From: Amorphophallus konjac
Taxonomy: Eukaryota > Streptophyta > Magnoliopsida > Alismatales > Araceae
Assembly (NCBI GenBank): GCA_022559845.1
Contig: CM040123.1
Coordinates: forward strand, 314,817,933 to 314,881,932
Reading direction: 5' to 3'
DNA length: 64,000 nt
The translations under genes were made by a program, and so were the position numbers. Shown piece after piece: positions 36,300 through 47,336 of the stretch (the stretch's first letter is position 1; every line of letters begins with the position of its first letter). Under the pieces are notes generated by a model. It made no database searches, had not been told where the DNA came from, and saw only the letters and a list, made by a program, of their open reading frames with translations.

Positions 36300-39200
36300 G
36301 CTGCCCCGCCTTGGCGTCTGCTTTGCAAGGGAGCAGAGCGAACTGAAAAGTAGATGCCAAGGTGTGATGAGACACGCAATCAACATCACTTGATGATAAT
36401 GAAATCAAAAGCACGAGATGAAGCAATCCCGGGAAATTCACTGAAATCAACGATATTTGGATAAAAGAGGGAGTGTGCACGCGGGCACGAATGAGATAAA
36501 AGAATGATTAACTTCCAGCGCGGTGGAAGTACCCCAGGTCACAAACCTGTAGGTTTCACCATTGGGGAGCGGTTACCAGCTAATGTGGACGTGCTGCAGC
36601 CAAGGTGGATCAAGGGAAAAATGATTGAAATAAGATGATAGAAATCCAAACAAGGAGCTTTCGAGAAAATGACCCAAAACAGCAACAAGGCGAACTGAGG
36701 ATTCCATTCAGCAATGAATATCTCATATCTGGAAAGATTAAGATCAATTTGACTCTCCAAATCAGCTTATCAGAATGATTTTTCAAAAATTATTTCAAAC
36801 TCCTATATGAATGCATGCTGGGTTTAAAAAGAAAAATTAAAACAAATGAAAATATAAGATAATCAAGGATAATATTGTTAAACTGCCAAGATTGGGTCAA
36901 GAAACCCATTCTGCGAGTCGATACTAAGCCGAAGTCCGTTTATCCACACATTAACTCGCAAAAGGGAACCATCGTCCCCAGTCTTGGACGGCTCAACGGC
37001 CTATCCGTGTGACTAAGACTCCTCTGGAATCATCATTGTTTTTGATGAAGGGGAACTCAAATCCCAGATTTACCAAAGTCACAAGGTCCTTGATATAATC
37101 TAGTAGCGTATGTAACATATAGTAGAATGCATACAGAGGGGATGGTGATAGCAATAAGCAATGAGCATGGGGGAACTGGGAGATGAGGTGCAAGCACCGT
37201 GGGGCTTGGATGATGATGCCCAGTCGGTGGGACCAAGAGCCTCTTCCTGCACTCAAAGATTCATCAGCCAAGATATAAAAGATAACAAGCAATGAATTAG
37301 GCATGTAAGCATAGCAAGCATAGCATGAATCAAAGCATCAATAGCATGTATGTATCATATCATGAATAGCATTTAAGTGTGCACAGCGTGAAATGCATGA
37401 ATAACATAGATAGCATCATTAAAGCATAGATAGCATAGCATCATTGTTTGTCGTTTGTCATGAGGATGACAACTTGGCTAATCAAGATTTGGAGTTGAAT
37501 GATCAAGATCTGATAACGCCCATCGGCGGAGTGATCAGGTGAAATCAGCAGGAGTTGATTAAATGATTTGGAGATGAATGATAATCAGGAGATATGAGGA
37601 AATGATAATCAAAATGCCCAGGGTGGCATGTCATGAGGATATCGGGAAGAATCAATAGATTAATAGCAATAAGTGGAGAGAGGACTCATCCCGTGCTCTT
37701 GGTCCTTGCAAAGTTGTTCTTGCAAAACACCATCAGACAATACAATGCAAATTTTTTTAGATTTTGAAATATGCAAATTTTATGAGTTTTGAAAAAGATA
37801 TTCAAATTTTTATGTAGATTTTGAAAAATATTTGAATTTTTATTATGAATTTTGAAAATATTCAATTTTTGTTGGATTTTGATTAGGAAATATTCAATTT
37901 TTTTTAGATTTTGGCTTAGAAAATATTCAATTTTTTTGGATTTTGACTTAGGAAATATTCAAGTTTTTTTCTTTTTTCTTTTATTTTTTTTTCTTTTGTT
38001 GTTTTTTTTTAGTTTTTTTGGTTTAGACATTGTTAATGCAGGATCAAAGGGTGTTTTTGAACCACTGGCTAGGGGTCCTTGTTCCTTCCCCTTTTGCTAA
38101 AATTACCCAAAGCCGAGTGTGCATTGAAGGGTGGCGCCCTATAACTGACTGCCCTTGATTAATGGTGCCCCTACCAAGGCCATACCCGAGAAACATTCGG
38201 TCTTAGAGGGAGAAGAGAAGAATACTTGAGGATAAGCTTTATACAGGATGGGAGATGTCGGGACTTGAATTCCTTCCAAGGTGTTTCCCCTCAAAGAGGT
38301 AGTCTGTTGTGCCGGGACTTTATGCCTTTGATTTTTAGACCCTTGACATGCATACGACCAGGGTTTTCCCTGCGGGGACTTTGCCACTCTTGTCATGTCA
38401 TAATTCATAATTTTGCTTTTATCGAAATTTTGACTTGATTTTCATAATAACCCTTTTGGCGAGATGTATATCATGAAAACTCATATTGATTTTAGGTCAA
38501 GACTGCCCCTATTTGAGACTCCTCTCGTATTGGGGATTACCTAGGTTGGGTCATCTCATCCGTCAACCTCTTGCCCCTGCATTCGGCCGAGTAAAGAAGA
38601 GAAAAGGACTTTCAGATACTCATGGCATGGCCAAGGTAGCAACGGTGTTCTATAAAAGGAGCCAGCTAAGGACGCCGTGAAGTGTGTGGAATGCCCAGCT
38701 AAGGGTTACTCTTAACAAGCGGGGAGAGAATGTCGAATTCCCAGCGCGGGGTTCTTATTAACCAAAGGTGCTGCAAAAGCAAGCCTAAAGACTCTTTTGA
38801 TGATGATTCAATTAAATAAAGGCCTAAGATAAAGGTCTAAAACACCACTTCTAATCTTGTTAAGAAGCACTTTATTTTGAAAATCATGCGTGAAGCAATG
38901 AGATAATGATATCATGAAATGAGTACTTACACCAATATGTTACCTTGCAACCTTGTAGAAGCAGCTGTCAGAGGCGAGGTTGATCATCGTGGGATAGTCC
39001 TCTTTGGCAGTCAAAATGATTGGAAGCAAAGGATTTGAAAGTGGCTTAACAAGAAGGAGTGGTGCCAAGACCAGACTCAGACGAATAAGAAAAAAAAGGA
39101 AGAGAGGCGAGGGCTAGAACTCCCTCACTAAGGTGTGGAGACCCTGATCACATAAAAGGTCTACAGAAGAAGTGGAGAATTAGAAGGAGGAGTGAGGACT

Positions 39201-39340
39201 AAAGCCTCAAAAGCAGTGAGAGAATGGGCAGATGCCCAAGGCAGTGGATGTGGAAGAAGTTGGGTTGGACCCAGGATTAGGGGGAATCGGAAGAAGAAAT
39301 TGATAGATGGAAAGAGGCAGATCTGGAGGGTCTGGGAGTA
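36300..39340 (-). mobile_element. 3' non-coding region of element C
   Basis: Next to the LTR the minus strand reads GGCGGGGCAGC, a possible polypurine tract. The rest is AT-rich. At 37300-37450 AGCATAGCA-like words recur. At 37740-38020 a repeated phrase near GAAATATTCAATTTTT and GGATTTTGA is copied about five times. I see no coding motif; frames such as 38139-38408 and 36993-37304 are unsupported. Confidence 0.55.
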
Positions 39341-39349
39341 AAGGAGGAG

Positions 39350-40330
39350 AATCGTGATAGGAGGAATCAGCCGGAGGCTCCGGAGGGATAAAATATCGAG
39401 GGACGCGGTGCCCTGGGAAAAAATAGGGAAAAAGATGATGGAAGAGGAGGAAGAAAATGAAGGATGTGATGTCTTGGAAGAGCAGAAAGATGAATCGGAA
39501 GAAAGATGGAGGGTCCGGAGGTTCCGGAGGAAGTAAATGGAAAGGGGCGTCATGCCCTGGAAAAAGATAGAAAGAATAAGATAGAGAATCCGGAGGTTCC
39601 GGAGGGATGAAATCAGGAAGGGCGTCATGCCCTAAAGGAGGGGTAAAACACCTGGAGGTGCCAGGGAAATAGCAGGAAGGGGAACGCGATGCCCTGGGGG
39701 AAGAGAAAGATCCGGAGGTTCCGGAGGAATGGAATGCCGAGGGACGCGGTGCCCGGGGAAGAATGGATGAAAAGGATCAGGAGGGTCTGGAGGTTTCGGA
39801 GGAATGAGATGCCGAGGGACGCGGTGCCCGGGGAAGAGTGGATGAAAAGGATCAGGAGGGTCCGGAGGTAGAAAATGGAAAGGGGCGTCATGCCCAAGGG
39901 ATTGAGAGAGGGGTGAAGGATCTGGAGGTTCCGGGGCAAGAAGATAGAAAAGGGCGCGATGCCCTGGGAGAAAGTCCGGAGGTTCCGGAGGAAGCAGATA
40001 TCGAGGGACGCGATGCCCTGGGAGAATCAGTAAGAAGCCCATAAGATCCGGACTTGAGGGTGTGTAGGGGCGCGATGCCCAAAGAGCAAGATCCGGAGGT
40101 TCGGAGGAAGCAAATATCGAGGGACGCGATGCCCAAGGAGGAAGTCTGGAAATTCCGAGAGAACGAGATGAAAAAGGGCGCGATGCCCTAGCAGGATAAA
40201 GGAGAAATCCGGAGGGTCCGGATGCAGGAGTTGGAAAGGGGCGCGATGCCCTGAGAAGAGATTGGAAAGGGGACAATGCCCGAGCAATGAGGATGAAGAT
40301 GAATAGGATGGGAAATGCAGAATATCCGGA
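39350..40330 (-). repeat. tandem array with TCCGGAGGTTCCGG and GGGCGCGATGCCC cores
   Basis: About fifteen imperfect units of 50-85 bp alternate two cores. One is TCCGGAGGTTCCGGAGG or a close form; the other is GGGCGCGATGCCC, GGGACGCGGTGCCC or GGGGCGTCATGCCC, itself an inverted repeat (GGGC/GCCC). Two units at 39736 and 39806 are nearly the same. On the minus strand the array stays in the frame of the element C protein and gives repeats like GHRVPRHLIPPKPPD. Similarity to the repeat-rich 3' parts of Tat elements is in form only. Confidence 0.85.
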
Positions 40331-42604
40331 GGTGCCGGAAGGCGGGGAAGATACGGGTTTGGAAACCCTGGGCAAGAAGAAGTGCAAATGTATGCGAATG
40401 CAATGCAACAGATGTGATGAATGCATGGATGCAACAGAATGCATGAGATGCAAAGAATATGACGAACATGAAGGGCGAGGGGATGAGATCCTCCTCCTTA
40501 CCCCTGGGGTGGCCCATGTGGAAGATGTGATAGACAAGAAGGTGGATGAAATAGAAGAAGGCCTTTCGGCACTAAGGTAACCGCCCTTCCATGGCAGTGA
40601 AAGTGTACAGCCAATTGGCCCAATGGATGAAGCACAAGCCCATGACGAAGCTTCAATAGTAAATGACAACTCCCTTGGAAAGTGAAAAGTAATAGTGTGA
40701 GGGAGTTGGAAAGTTGGGATAGAAAGTCTCGTGTTGCCCAAGGATTGCGGCATATAAAGAGTGTTGAACAAAATGGTCTTTTGCCCCTTGTATGGAAGAA
40801 TGAGTTCAAGCTTCAGAAGTTGGGACAAGGGGTGCCCTGCCCGGCCCTTACACAGCATCAATGCTTGACATTCTCTGAGCAATGGCGGCGACTTGGCCTT
40901 TTCAATCGTTCTTGGCACAATAACCCGGATTGGCATCCGGCAAATAAACTCTTACATCTTGAATAGCGCAGCCATGGCCAAATCTTTCTTGCCCGGCTCC
41001 GGATGATCTTCGGCACAAGTGCTTGTAGAAAGCCTCCCATTCCGAGTGGTAGGGGAAGGTGAAGCGGAGGCGGAAGGCTCCATGGATGGTAGGGGTATAA
41101 TGGAAGGTGTTGGAGAAAAGGTGAGTGGAAGTGGAGGTTCAAACACATCGAGCTCTTCCTTTTGCTCAGAAGCAGTCGGGATTGGCTTGAGTGCAAAAGG
41201 GGGTGGATCCTGCTCAGGATTAACCATGGGTAAGGGTAATAGGTTAAGTGGTGAAATGGGAGTGGCCAAGTTTGGGGTTACAGGTGTAATGGAGGGTTGA
41301 GGTGGCGGTAACGGGAGACTAATTGGGGAAGGTTCGATGGCGGACTCGGTGGAGGGCGGTGGTGTGGAGGTTAATGGCTTAATGAGTGGAGGTTTAGTGG
41401 AAGGCTCAGGGAAGGCTGGTGTCATGAAGGTTAATGGTATAGTTGGTGGAGGTGTACTTGGTGGAGGTTCGGTGCGGAGAAAACGCCGAACGGGGTGAGC
41501 GGCGTTAAGGATAGGAGGAGACTCCAGATGTGCCGGCGCGGGTGATTGGAGTATCGATCCATCATCGTAACACCAACTAGTCTCATAAACGGGGGTTGGA
41601 TTGGGTATGATGGCTTCATCCTGAGCAGAGGGTTCATCAAATAGTAATGGGGGGAGAGGGAAACGAAGGAAACTCGGAAGGGGTGCCTGCGCAGCTTCAT
41701 CATCGTATATTGCTTCAAATTCTTCAATCACCGGCTCTTACTTGCTTGAACCGTCGATGCCGTAATCGTCTCTCCTGTCTTTCCACTCTTTCTCCATCTT
41801 TGTAATGTCATTTAAAGCAGCATGAAGGGGATTGACTGGAGTAGGAGGAGCGGGCCGTGGGCTCGTAACCCTCTTTAATTGTTCCTCCAAAGAAGCGACT
41901 TTGTCGATAAGAGCTTGCTGGAGGGGTGTGACTTGAGCAACAGGGGGTTGGTAGGGCCTTGAAGGAGGGGCCGTATAAAAAGGCCGTGGAAGGGGATTAA
42001 TGGGCCGACCCATAGAAGAACTCGGATGGACCGGATTGCAAGGAATAGATGGGCCTTGGGGCCGTGATGGAGGAGGAATAGAAGGAGGCGGGTGTCAGAC
42101 CACCCGAGTAGGAATATGAATAGAAGGAGATGGGTGATGGGCCACCCAATTAAGAACATGAGTAGGAGAGGGAGATGGGTGATGGGCCACCCGTGTAGGA
42201 TTGGAAGGAGGATGCGAAGAATGCGATGAGTGAGATGTACCCTCAACAGCGGCCTTAAGGGCTTGGATTTGCTGAGGGGTAAGATGATCTAATGCATGAA
42301 TGATTTGGGAAACCTTCTCATCATTGGGACGAGACGGTCCCGTAGGAGTAGTGGCTCGCGATTGGATTGAAGGACCATGGGATTGGATATTGCCCATGGG
42401 TCGGGCAACACCGTAAGAATGAGGACGTGGTCCTTTGAAAGAATTATGGTGAGAATGATGAATATGTTGAAATTGAGGGGAATAAGATGTGCTAGGTTGA
42501 TCACCCTCATGAACATTAATTGAGTTGAACATGTTGACTTTCTTATCAAGGTAATCCAAATAATTCAATGTGCAATCAAAACAATTCACAGAAATAGCAA
42601 ACAA
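39632..42604 (-). pseudogene. about 990-codon protein of element C, unknown, broken by three stops
   Basis: The minus-strand frame that starts at 42604 continues in the same phase to 39632, with stops only at 42095 (TGA), 41738 (TAA) and 40952 (TAA). It probably was a single protein. The first part is His/Ser/Pro-rich with a short segment predicted helical (SQIIHALDHLTPQQIQALKA). The middle has a coiled-coil-like stretch (KVASLEEQLKRV) and then long Pro-rich runs. The third part starts MPIRVIVPRTIEKAK, and its end is the tandem-repeat-encoded PGHRVPRH series; the frame even continues to 39161. I find no Gag, protease, RT or integrase motif. It could be a structural ORF1-like product of a non-autonomous element. 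Its function is unknown to me. Confidence 0.6.
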
Positions 42605-43063
42605 GTTGGGATGGTTACCTTTGACTTCTTATGTTTGAACCTTGGTGAATTAAGGATTTTTAACAAAATTATGATTCACACAAGGGAGGAACCTAGTTTC
42701 AAATGTGATTCCAACTCCGGTGCTAACTAGGAACACTCTCTCACCGTGTATGGCCAACTAAACCCGGGACTTCAAAGGGCACAACCTGCCCGGCGTCCGT
42801 GAGGGAATCCATGGGTGCGGGGACTTATGGAGGCTTGGTTTAGGAATTTTCAATCCAAAGAGACGGAGTGCTCAATGGAGGGTCCTTCCTTCACCAAGAG
42901 GGTGTATGGAATCCTAGGGTAGAGAGAGGAGGTCTCCCAAACCAATGCAAATGAACGAATGCAGGAGATATGAACGAATCACAGTAGTAAGATCAATCAA
43001 TGAATATAAGCATGAATCAGCATGAAAAATCACAAACGTGAGGGTTTTGTAAACCCACAGGAA
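42605..43063 (-). other. leader region of element C
   Basis: Non-coding stretch between the primer binding site side and the long frame. I see nothing beyond ordinary spacer. Together with the hairpin array that follows, it would form the transcribed 5' leader. Confidence 0.4.
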
Positions 43064-43388
43064 AGAGACGCCCTGGCAGGGGTCGCTACCAAGAAACAGA
43101 CGACAGCGTGGCTGTCGTGAATCGCTGTGAGGGCCCAGAAGCAGTGAAAAGCGCGCCTTGGAGTGAGGCGCTATATATAAAAGGACGCCCCTGGGTGAGG
43201 GCGTCAAATGTAAACACGCGCCTTGATGTGAGGCGCTAAGCAACAAAAAGACGCCCTGGGGAAGGGCGTGAATTCACAGAAAGCAGGAGATGTGATGGAA
43301 GACGCCCTGGCAGAAGGCGTTACACATAAAGAAGACGCCCTGGATCAGGGCGTTAAAATAAAACGCGCCTCTATCTAAGGCGTTAATT
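43064..43388 (-). repeat. hairpin array in the leader of element C
   Basis: At least eight short inverted repeats in a row. Stems include GACGCCC/GGGCGTC, GACGCC/GGCGTT, GCGCCT/AGGCGC (twice) and GACGACAGC/GCTGTCGT. The loops are 3-9 bases and the spacers 10-40 bases. The pairing is kept while the stem bases change, as expected if the structure matters. Confidence 0.75.
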
Positions 43389-43667
43389 TCCTCTATCTCT
43401 AGAAAACTCCACGGCTAGAAATATCAAACACTCACAGTCAGAGGCAATCAACAAATATATGAATTAAGATACTAGCATACTCATCAAAATTTTTGGATAA
43501 GTGGAAATTCTAAAAAAAATCTATCAAACTGACAGATCACATGGGGAGAGTGCAATGCACAATGGAGGGTGCCCGTGGGGCACAAAAGAAGCGCACCGTG
43601 GGTGCAAAAGGGGAGATGGCACACGTGGGTGCCCAAGGGAAAGAGTAATCAAAAGAAAAATGAAAGG

Positions 43668-43686
43668 GGTCCCACCGTGATCGCCA
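43668..43686 (-). other. primer binding site of element C
   Basis: The minus strand reads TGGCGATCACGGTGGGACC, three bases after the LTR end. It agrees with the element A site at 15 of 19 positions, including the last ten. This fixes the element on the minus strand and hints at a Tat-like primer. Confidence 0.7.
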
Positions 43687-43689
43687 ATT

Positions 43690-45375
43690 TGTAGATCCCT
43701 AAAGAAATCCACTTAAACAATAAATAAAAAGCATGTGAAGAAAAAGCATGCACGAGGTGCAAAATAGGAGATGTGATCGCCAGAGACGCGAGGCCTCAAA
43801 GAATATAATCAATAATAATATGGAGGAGGGATCGCGAAAAATACCTTGAAAGCGCGGGTGATGTGAATGCTCCTTTCTCTTCCAATCGGCCGGCCGATGA
43901 AGAGAGTTCTTCCTATTGATTACCCCTTGTAAAATCAACAAACACCAAAAGATTGATTGGATTAGAAATATGGTGAGTGTAGCATCAAATTCTTAATAAA
44001 AATATGAGCATGAAAGTATGTGCAAGAACACACCTTAAGGGTGGTTGCCCTTAAACCCCTATGCAAAAGGGTAAGAATATATATGATGAATGTATGCAAA
44101 ATATGTAGAAACAAGTGCAAGTGTTGCACTAAAGGGATTCTCAACGTGGTTGAGTAAAAGAATTGGGCAGTGAATAAACGTATATGCATGCGTATGTGAA
44201 CTAAGCAACAAAATAAAAGAGAATAGAAGGGAGATAGAGAAAATCTGCTTGTTGGCTTCTTGGCTTTGATACTCGATGGGGAGAAGACTCCAGAGAAGAT
44301 GGCAGCAGTGAACGCACAGGAACTTCTCCTTCCAGCCAGGAAGCAGCAACAGCAGCACCTGCGTGGAAATTCAGAAGAAAAAGAAGAAGAAGAAGAAGAA
44401 GAAGAAGAAGAAGAAGAAGAAGATCCGGAAGCCTCGGAAGAAAAAGAAAAGGGGGGGGGGGGGGGGAAACCGAGCTGCAGCAGCTCTATAAATTGGGAAG
44501 AAAACGAAGATTGAAAGGATAAGAACGGCAAGAGTCCAATATGGGAAAGATAAGAACAGGCAAGGGTGACCAAATGAAGTAGGGACTCTCTGGGAAAGGG
44601 CTGTGTTCGTTTAGAACACAAAGGAAAAATACGACCTAGACAAGGACGTCAATTCAAGAATTGACGACCTACCAGAGGGCTTTATTTAAAAACACGCCTA
44701 AAACCAAGGCGTTAATTCCTTTACTTGTGAAAGACGTCTGAATGTGAGGTGTTAATTAAAAATATTCAAAACAGGGTCATTTTTCATTTCTCAATATTAT
44801 TTTCCCATTTTTTAGGTGGAGGTGCATTACACTGCGCTGATTCCAACGACTATTTTTACGTATTTTTCTGACACCCGGAAGGACACCAAATCACCTCTCA
44901 AAGGGAGTTAAAAATAATATTAAAATATTCAATTTGAAAGTGTCGCCCTCACATATGTCGTGATTTCCAATTTTTTATTTTTTTATTTTATTAAAAATCA
45001 AAATAACTTCTCTTGTTAAGTCGTTAATTCATAAAAGAATTCGAAAAAAGCCTCAGAAAAATCCAGAAAAATAGGAAAATGAGAGGAATTGACGCCTAAT
45101 GGAAGTGGCGTCAATTTTTAAGAAACGCCCAAGGCTAAGCCGCTATTTAAAAGACGTCCCACGTCAAGTCGTTAATTCTAGAAAATTCATAAAAATAGAG
45201 AAAAATATCCAAAAAAATCTAGAAAAATAGGAAAAAATAAGAAAAGGGAGGAAAAATAGAGAAATCCAAAAAAAGTGAGAAAAACCACTCAAACAAAGTT
45301 AATTTGAGGGACAAATTGGGTATTACAAGTAATATGAGATGTGCTCACAGTAACGTCAATTTTGGCGTGTCTACA
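43690..45375 (-). mobile_element. 5' LTR of element C, with TSD ACCAC
   Basis: 1686 bp, TGTAGATCCC to GTGTCTACA, paired with 34624-36299. The 5-bp repeat ACCAC flanks the element at 34619-34623 and 45376-45380, so it is a complete insertion into the interior of element B. The G-run near 44450 and the GAA run near 44380 are longer here. The 219-codon frame 43962-44621 lies wholly in the LTR. Confidence 0.95.
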
Positions 45376-45380
45376 ACCAC

Positions 45381-47157
45381 CGGAATGATTCATGGCACAC
45401 GTCTCTAGAGGAGAAAAGTGCCATCCAATCTCATAGCAACCCGGTCGCCAACGCTGCGGCCAATGCACACGGGTCCCCAAGCAATACACATCTTACCGTG
45501 GTCGACTACGAGACTAGCCTTACCAGTCACTCGCAGCTACCAACCGGAACCTAAAATCTCTCAGAGATCACTTCCTCAAAACATGATCTCAACCGAGGAC
45601 ACAACCTCCAATACAAGTCGGGCACCAAGCCACCGACTCTGACCAACACGTCCTCGACCTCCGTCAGGCGACATCTTCAACAACCCCATCCGGGTCTAAT
45701 ACCGACGCCTGACACGGCTTCCATCACATGAACAGGGTACTCATGCGGCGCACTAGCCAGCACATTCCCTAACACTCCATACTTCCAGTGCCAAGAATCA
45801 CGATACCTCGAGTCACGGCACGGTAACAACACGTCTCAGACAGAGGGACCAATCCTCCATTGCTCAATGCAAACTCAGGAATCCGCCCGTAGCAACCAAC
45901 GCTATGATCCTGAACCAGTGGGTCACAAGCCCACCAGGCTTCCGCTACACACTCTGATCCACGCGTACAGCCAAAAATTCTTGGAAACACTGCCCGACCG
46001 ACACTCGTCCTTCCGGAAAAGCGCCAACACACCCTCACACAACAAGGGAATGGGCACAACTTCTCACAGGCAACCATCTGGCCAAGACAATGAGCGCGTC
46101 TCGCATGGACTTCATGGCACACAAGGTCAACCAATCCGGAAACATGATGCAAGATGGCAATCCTAGCCAAACATAATTCTCTCCAGCCAAAGGAGAAACC
46201 AAACGCACTTTCGACCAATGAAAAACTCCGCGCTCGACCTGACCTCAAATCTCGCGTATGCTGGAAACAGCACCAACCAGCACCAAGGAAAACCATCGCT
46301 TCCATCGGGTCAGCGCCTCCGACACACTCAGTAAGTGTCACGTCAGACCATAATCACAGCATTCCTCGATGCACAACCGCTGCAATTCCTCGAACCGCAG
46401 CACACCATGCCAAGAGCCGCAACACGAGCCATAATCGACAATCATCAACACTCATCCTCGAGTACCGAACTCGCCACAGAACTTCCACTACTCAAACCAG
46501 ATCCAAGGCGAACACAACCCATTCGCACGCAAGAGCGTAGGAGCAAGAACTTACTGGGACACCATAGCCCAATCCTACCTCAAAATCCACAAAACAATCG
46601 AGACCACCATGTCATTTCTGACGCCACAGAGCACAACGAGGACACCATGCTCGGGAATCAGCAACTCATCGAGAAGATCCTCTGCTCACCCGAGCGCACC
46701 ACTCGACCAGAGCACCCGCTCCGACACCTTAAACCACGATCTAAACACCTCAGGGGCTGGACAAACCTCAAGCTGGAGTGGCCAAAACCGACAGCAGCTC
46801 CCTTAGAGCACGCTTACGGCCACTTAACCACGAATAATCCTCTCCAGCCACCTGACCACGCTGCAGATTCCTCGAACGCAGCACCGTGAGTTCACGCCTG
46901 CCAGCAACCTCTGCCCAACGCAGCACAACCAGGGCCACCACCGATGAGGGAGAAAGCTCTCAACCTCGATCCTTACACAACACACAGGCAACAAAAGCTG
47001 CGGACAGCAACCGCCTTCACAGCGCCACACAGCGCACTCAAGCTCCCAAGCGAGAAATTAGGCAGAAAGCGAACACAAAACCCTAAGCCAGCTGCCGACT
47101 ATACTAGACCTTATGACTCTGATCACTGTAATATTTTGAATTCCTATGTATGACCAT
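45381..47157 (-). mobile_element. right part of the element B interior, no recognisable coding
   Basis: C/A-rich on the + strand, with CCACC and CGAC words and no long conserved protein. The minus frame 45769-46341 (190 codons) and the plus frame 46335-46889 (184 codons) overlap on opposite strands, and neither has a known motif. A non-autonomous interior is the likeliest reading. Confidence 0.55.
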
Positions 47158-47175
47158 AACCACTGCTCGATACCA
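47158..47175 (-). other. primer binding site of element B
   Basis: The minus strand reads TGGTATCGAGCAGTGG two bases after the LTR end. It resembles the initiator methionine tRNA site TGGTATCAGAGC with one base missing. Chromoviruses commonly use this primer. Confidence 0.7.
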
Positions 47176-47177
47176 TC

Positions 47178-47336
47178 TGTAACGACCTAAGATCCAGATA
47201 CCGGGAAGGCCCGATACCATTCGAATCCTGACCCGCCGCCCACGAGCCGGGAGGACTCGGAAGGGTTAAAAGGAGTGTGGAGGCACAAAGAAATAGGAAA
47301 TAAAGTAGGACAATTCAACAAATAACAAAAATAAAT
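47178..47336 (-). mobile_element. 5' LTR of element B, part left of element D
   Basis: Starts TGTAACGACCTAAGATCC and follows the element B LTR at 30394 base for base with a few changes. It is cut at 47336 by element D and resumes at 57410 or, allowing for the TAAAT duplication, 57415. Confidence 0.9.

Noticed and set aside
36300..36320. Element C read on the + strand
   Set aside because: No TGG-type primer site follows the left LTR, whereas a good one lies on the minus strand beside the right LTR; the long frame is also on the minus strand.
43962..44621. 219-codon minus-strand protein
   Set aside because: Lies in an LTR of element C and is driven by the GAA microsatellite and AT-rich sequence; the other LTR breaks it up.
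46335..46889. 184-codon + strand frame in element B interior
   Set aside because: Base composition (C/A-rich) leaves this strand nearly stop-free; no known motif and the wrong strand for the element.
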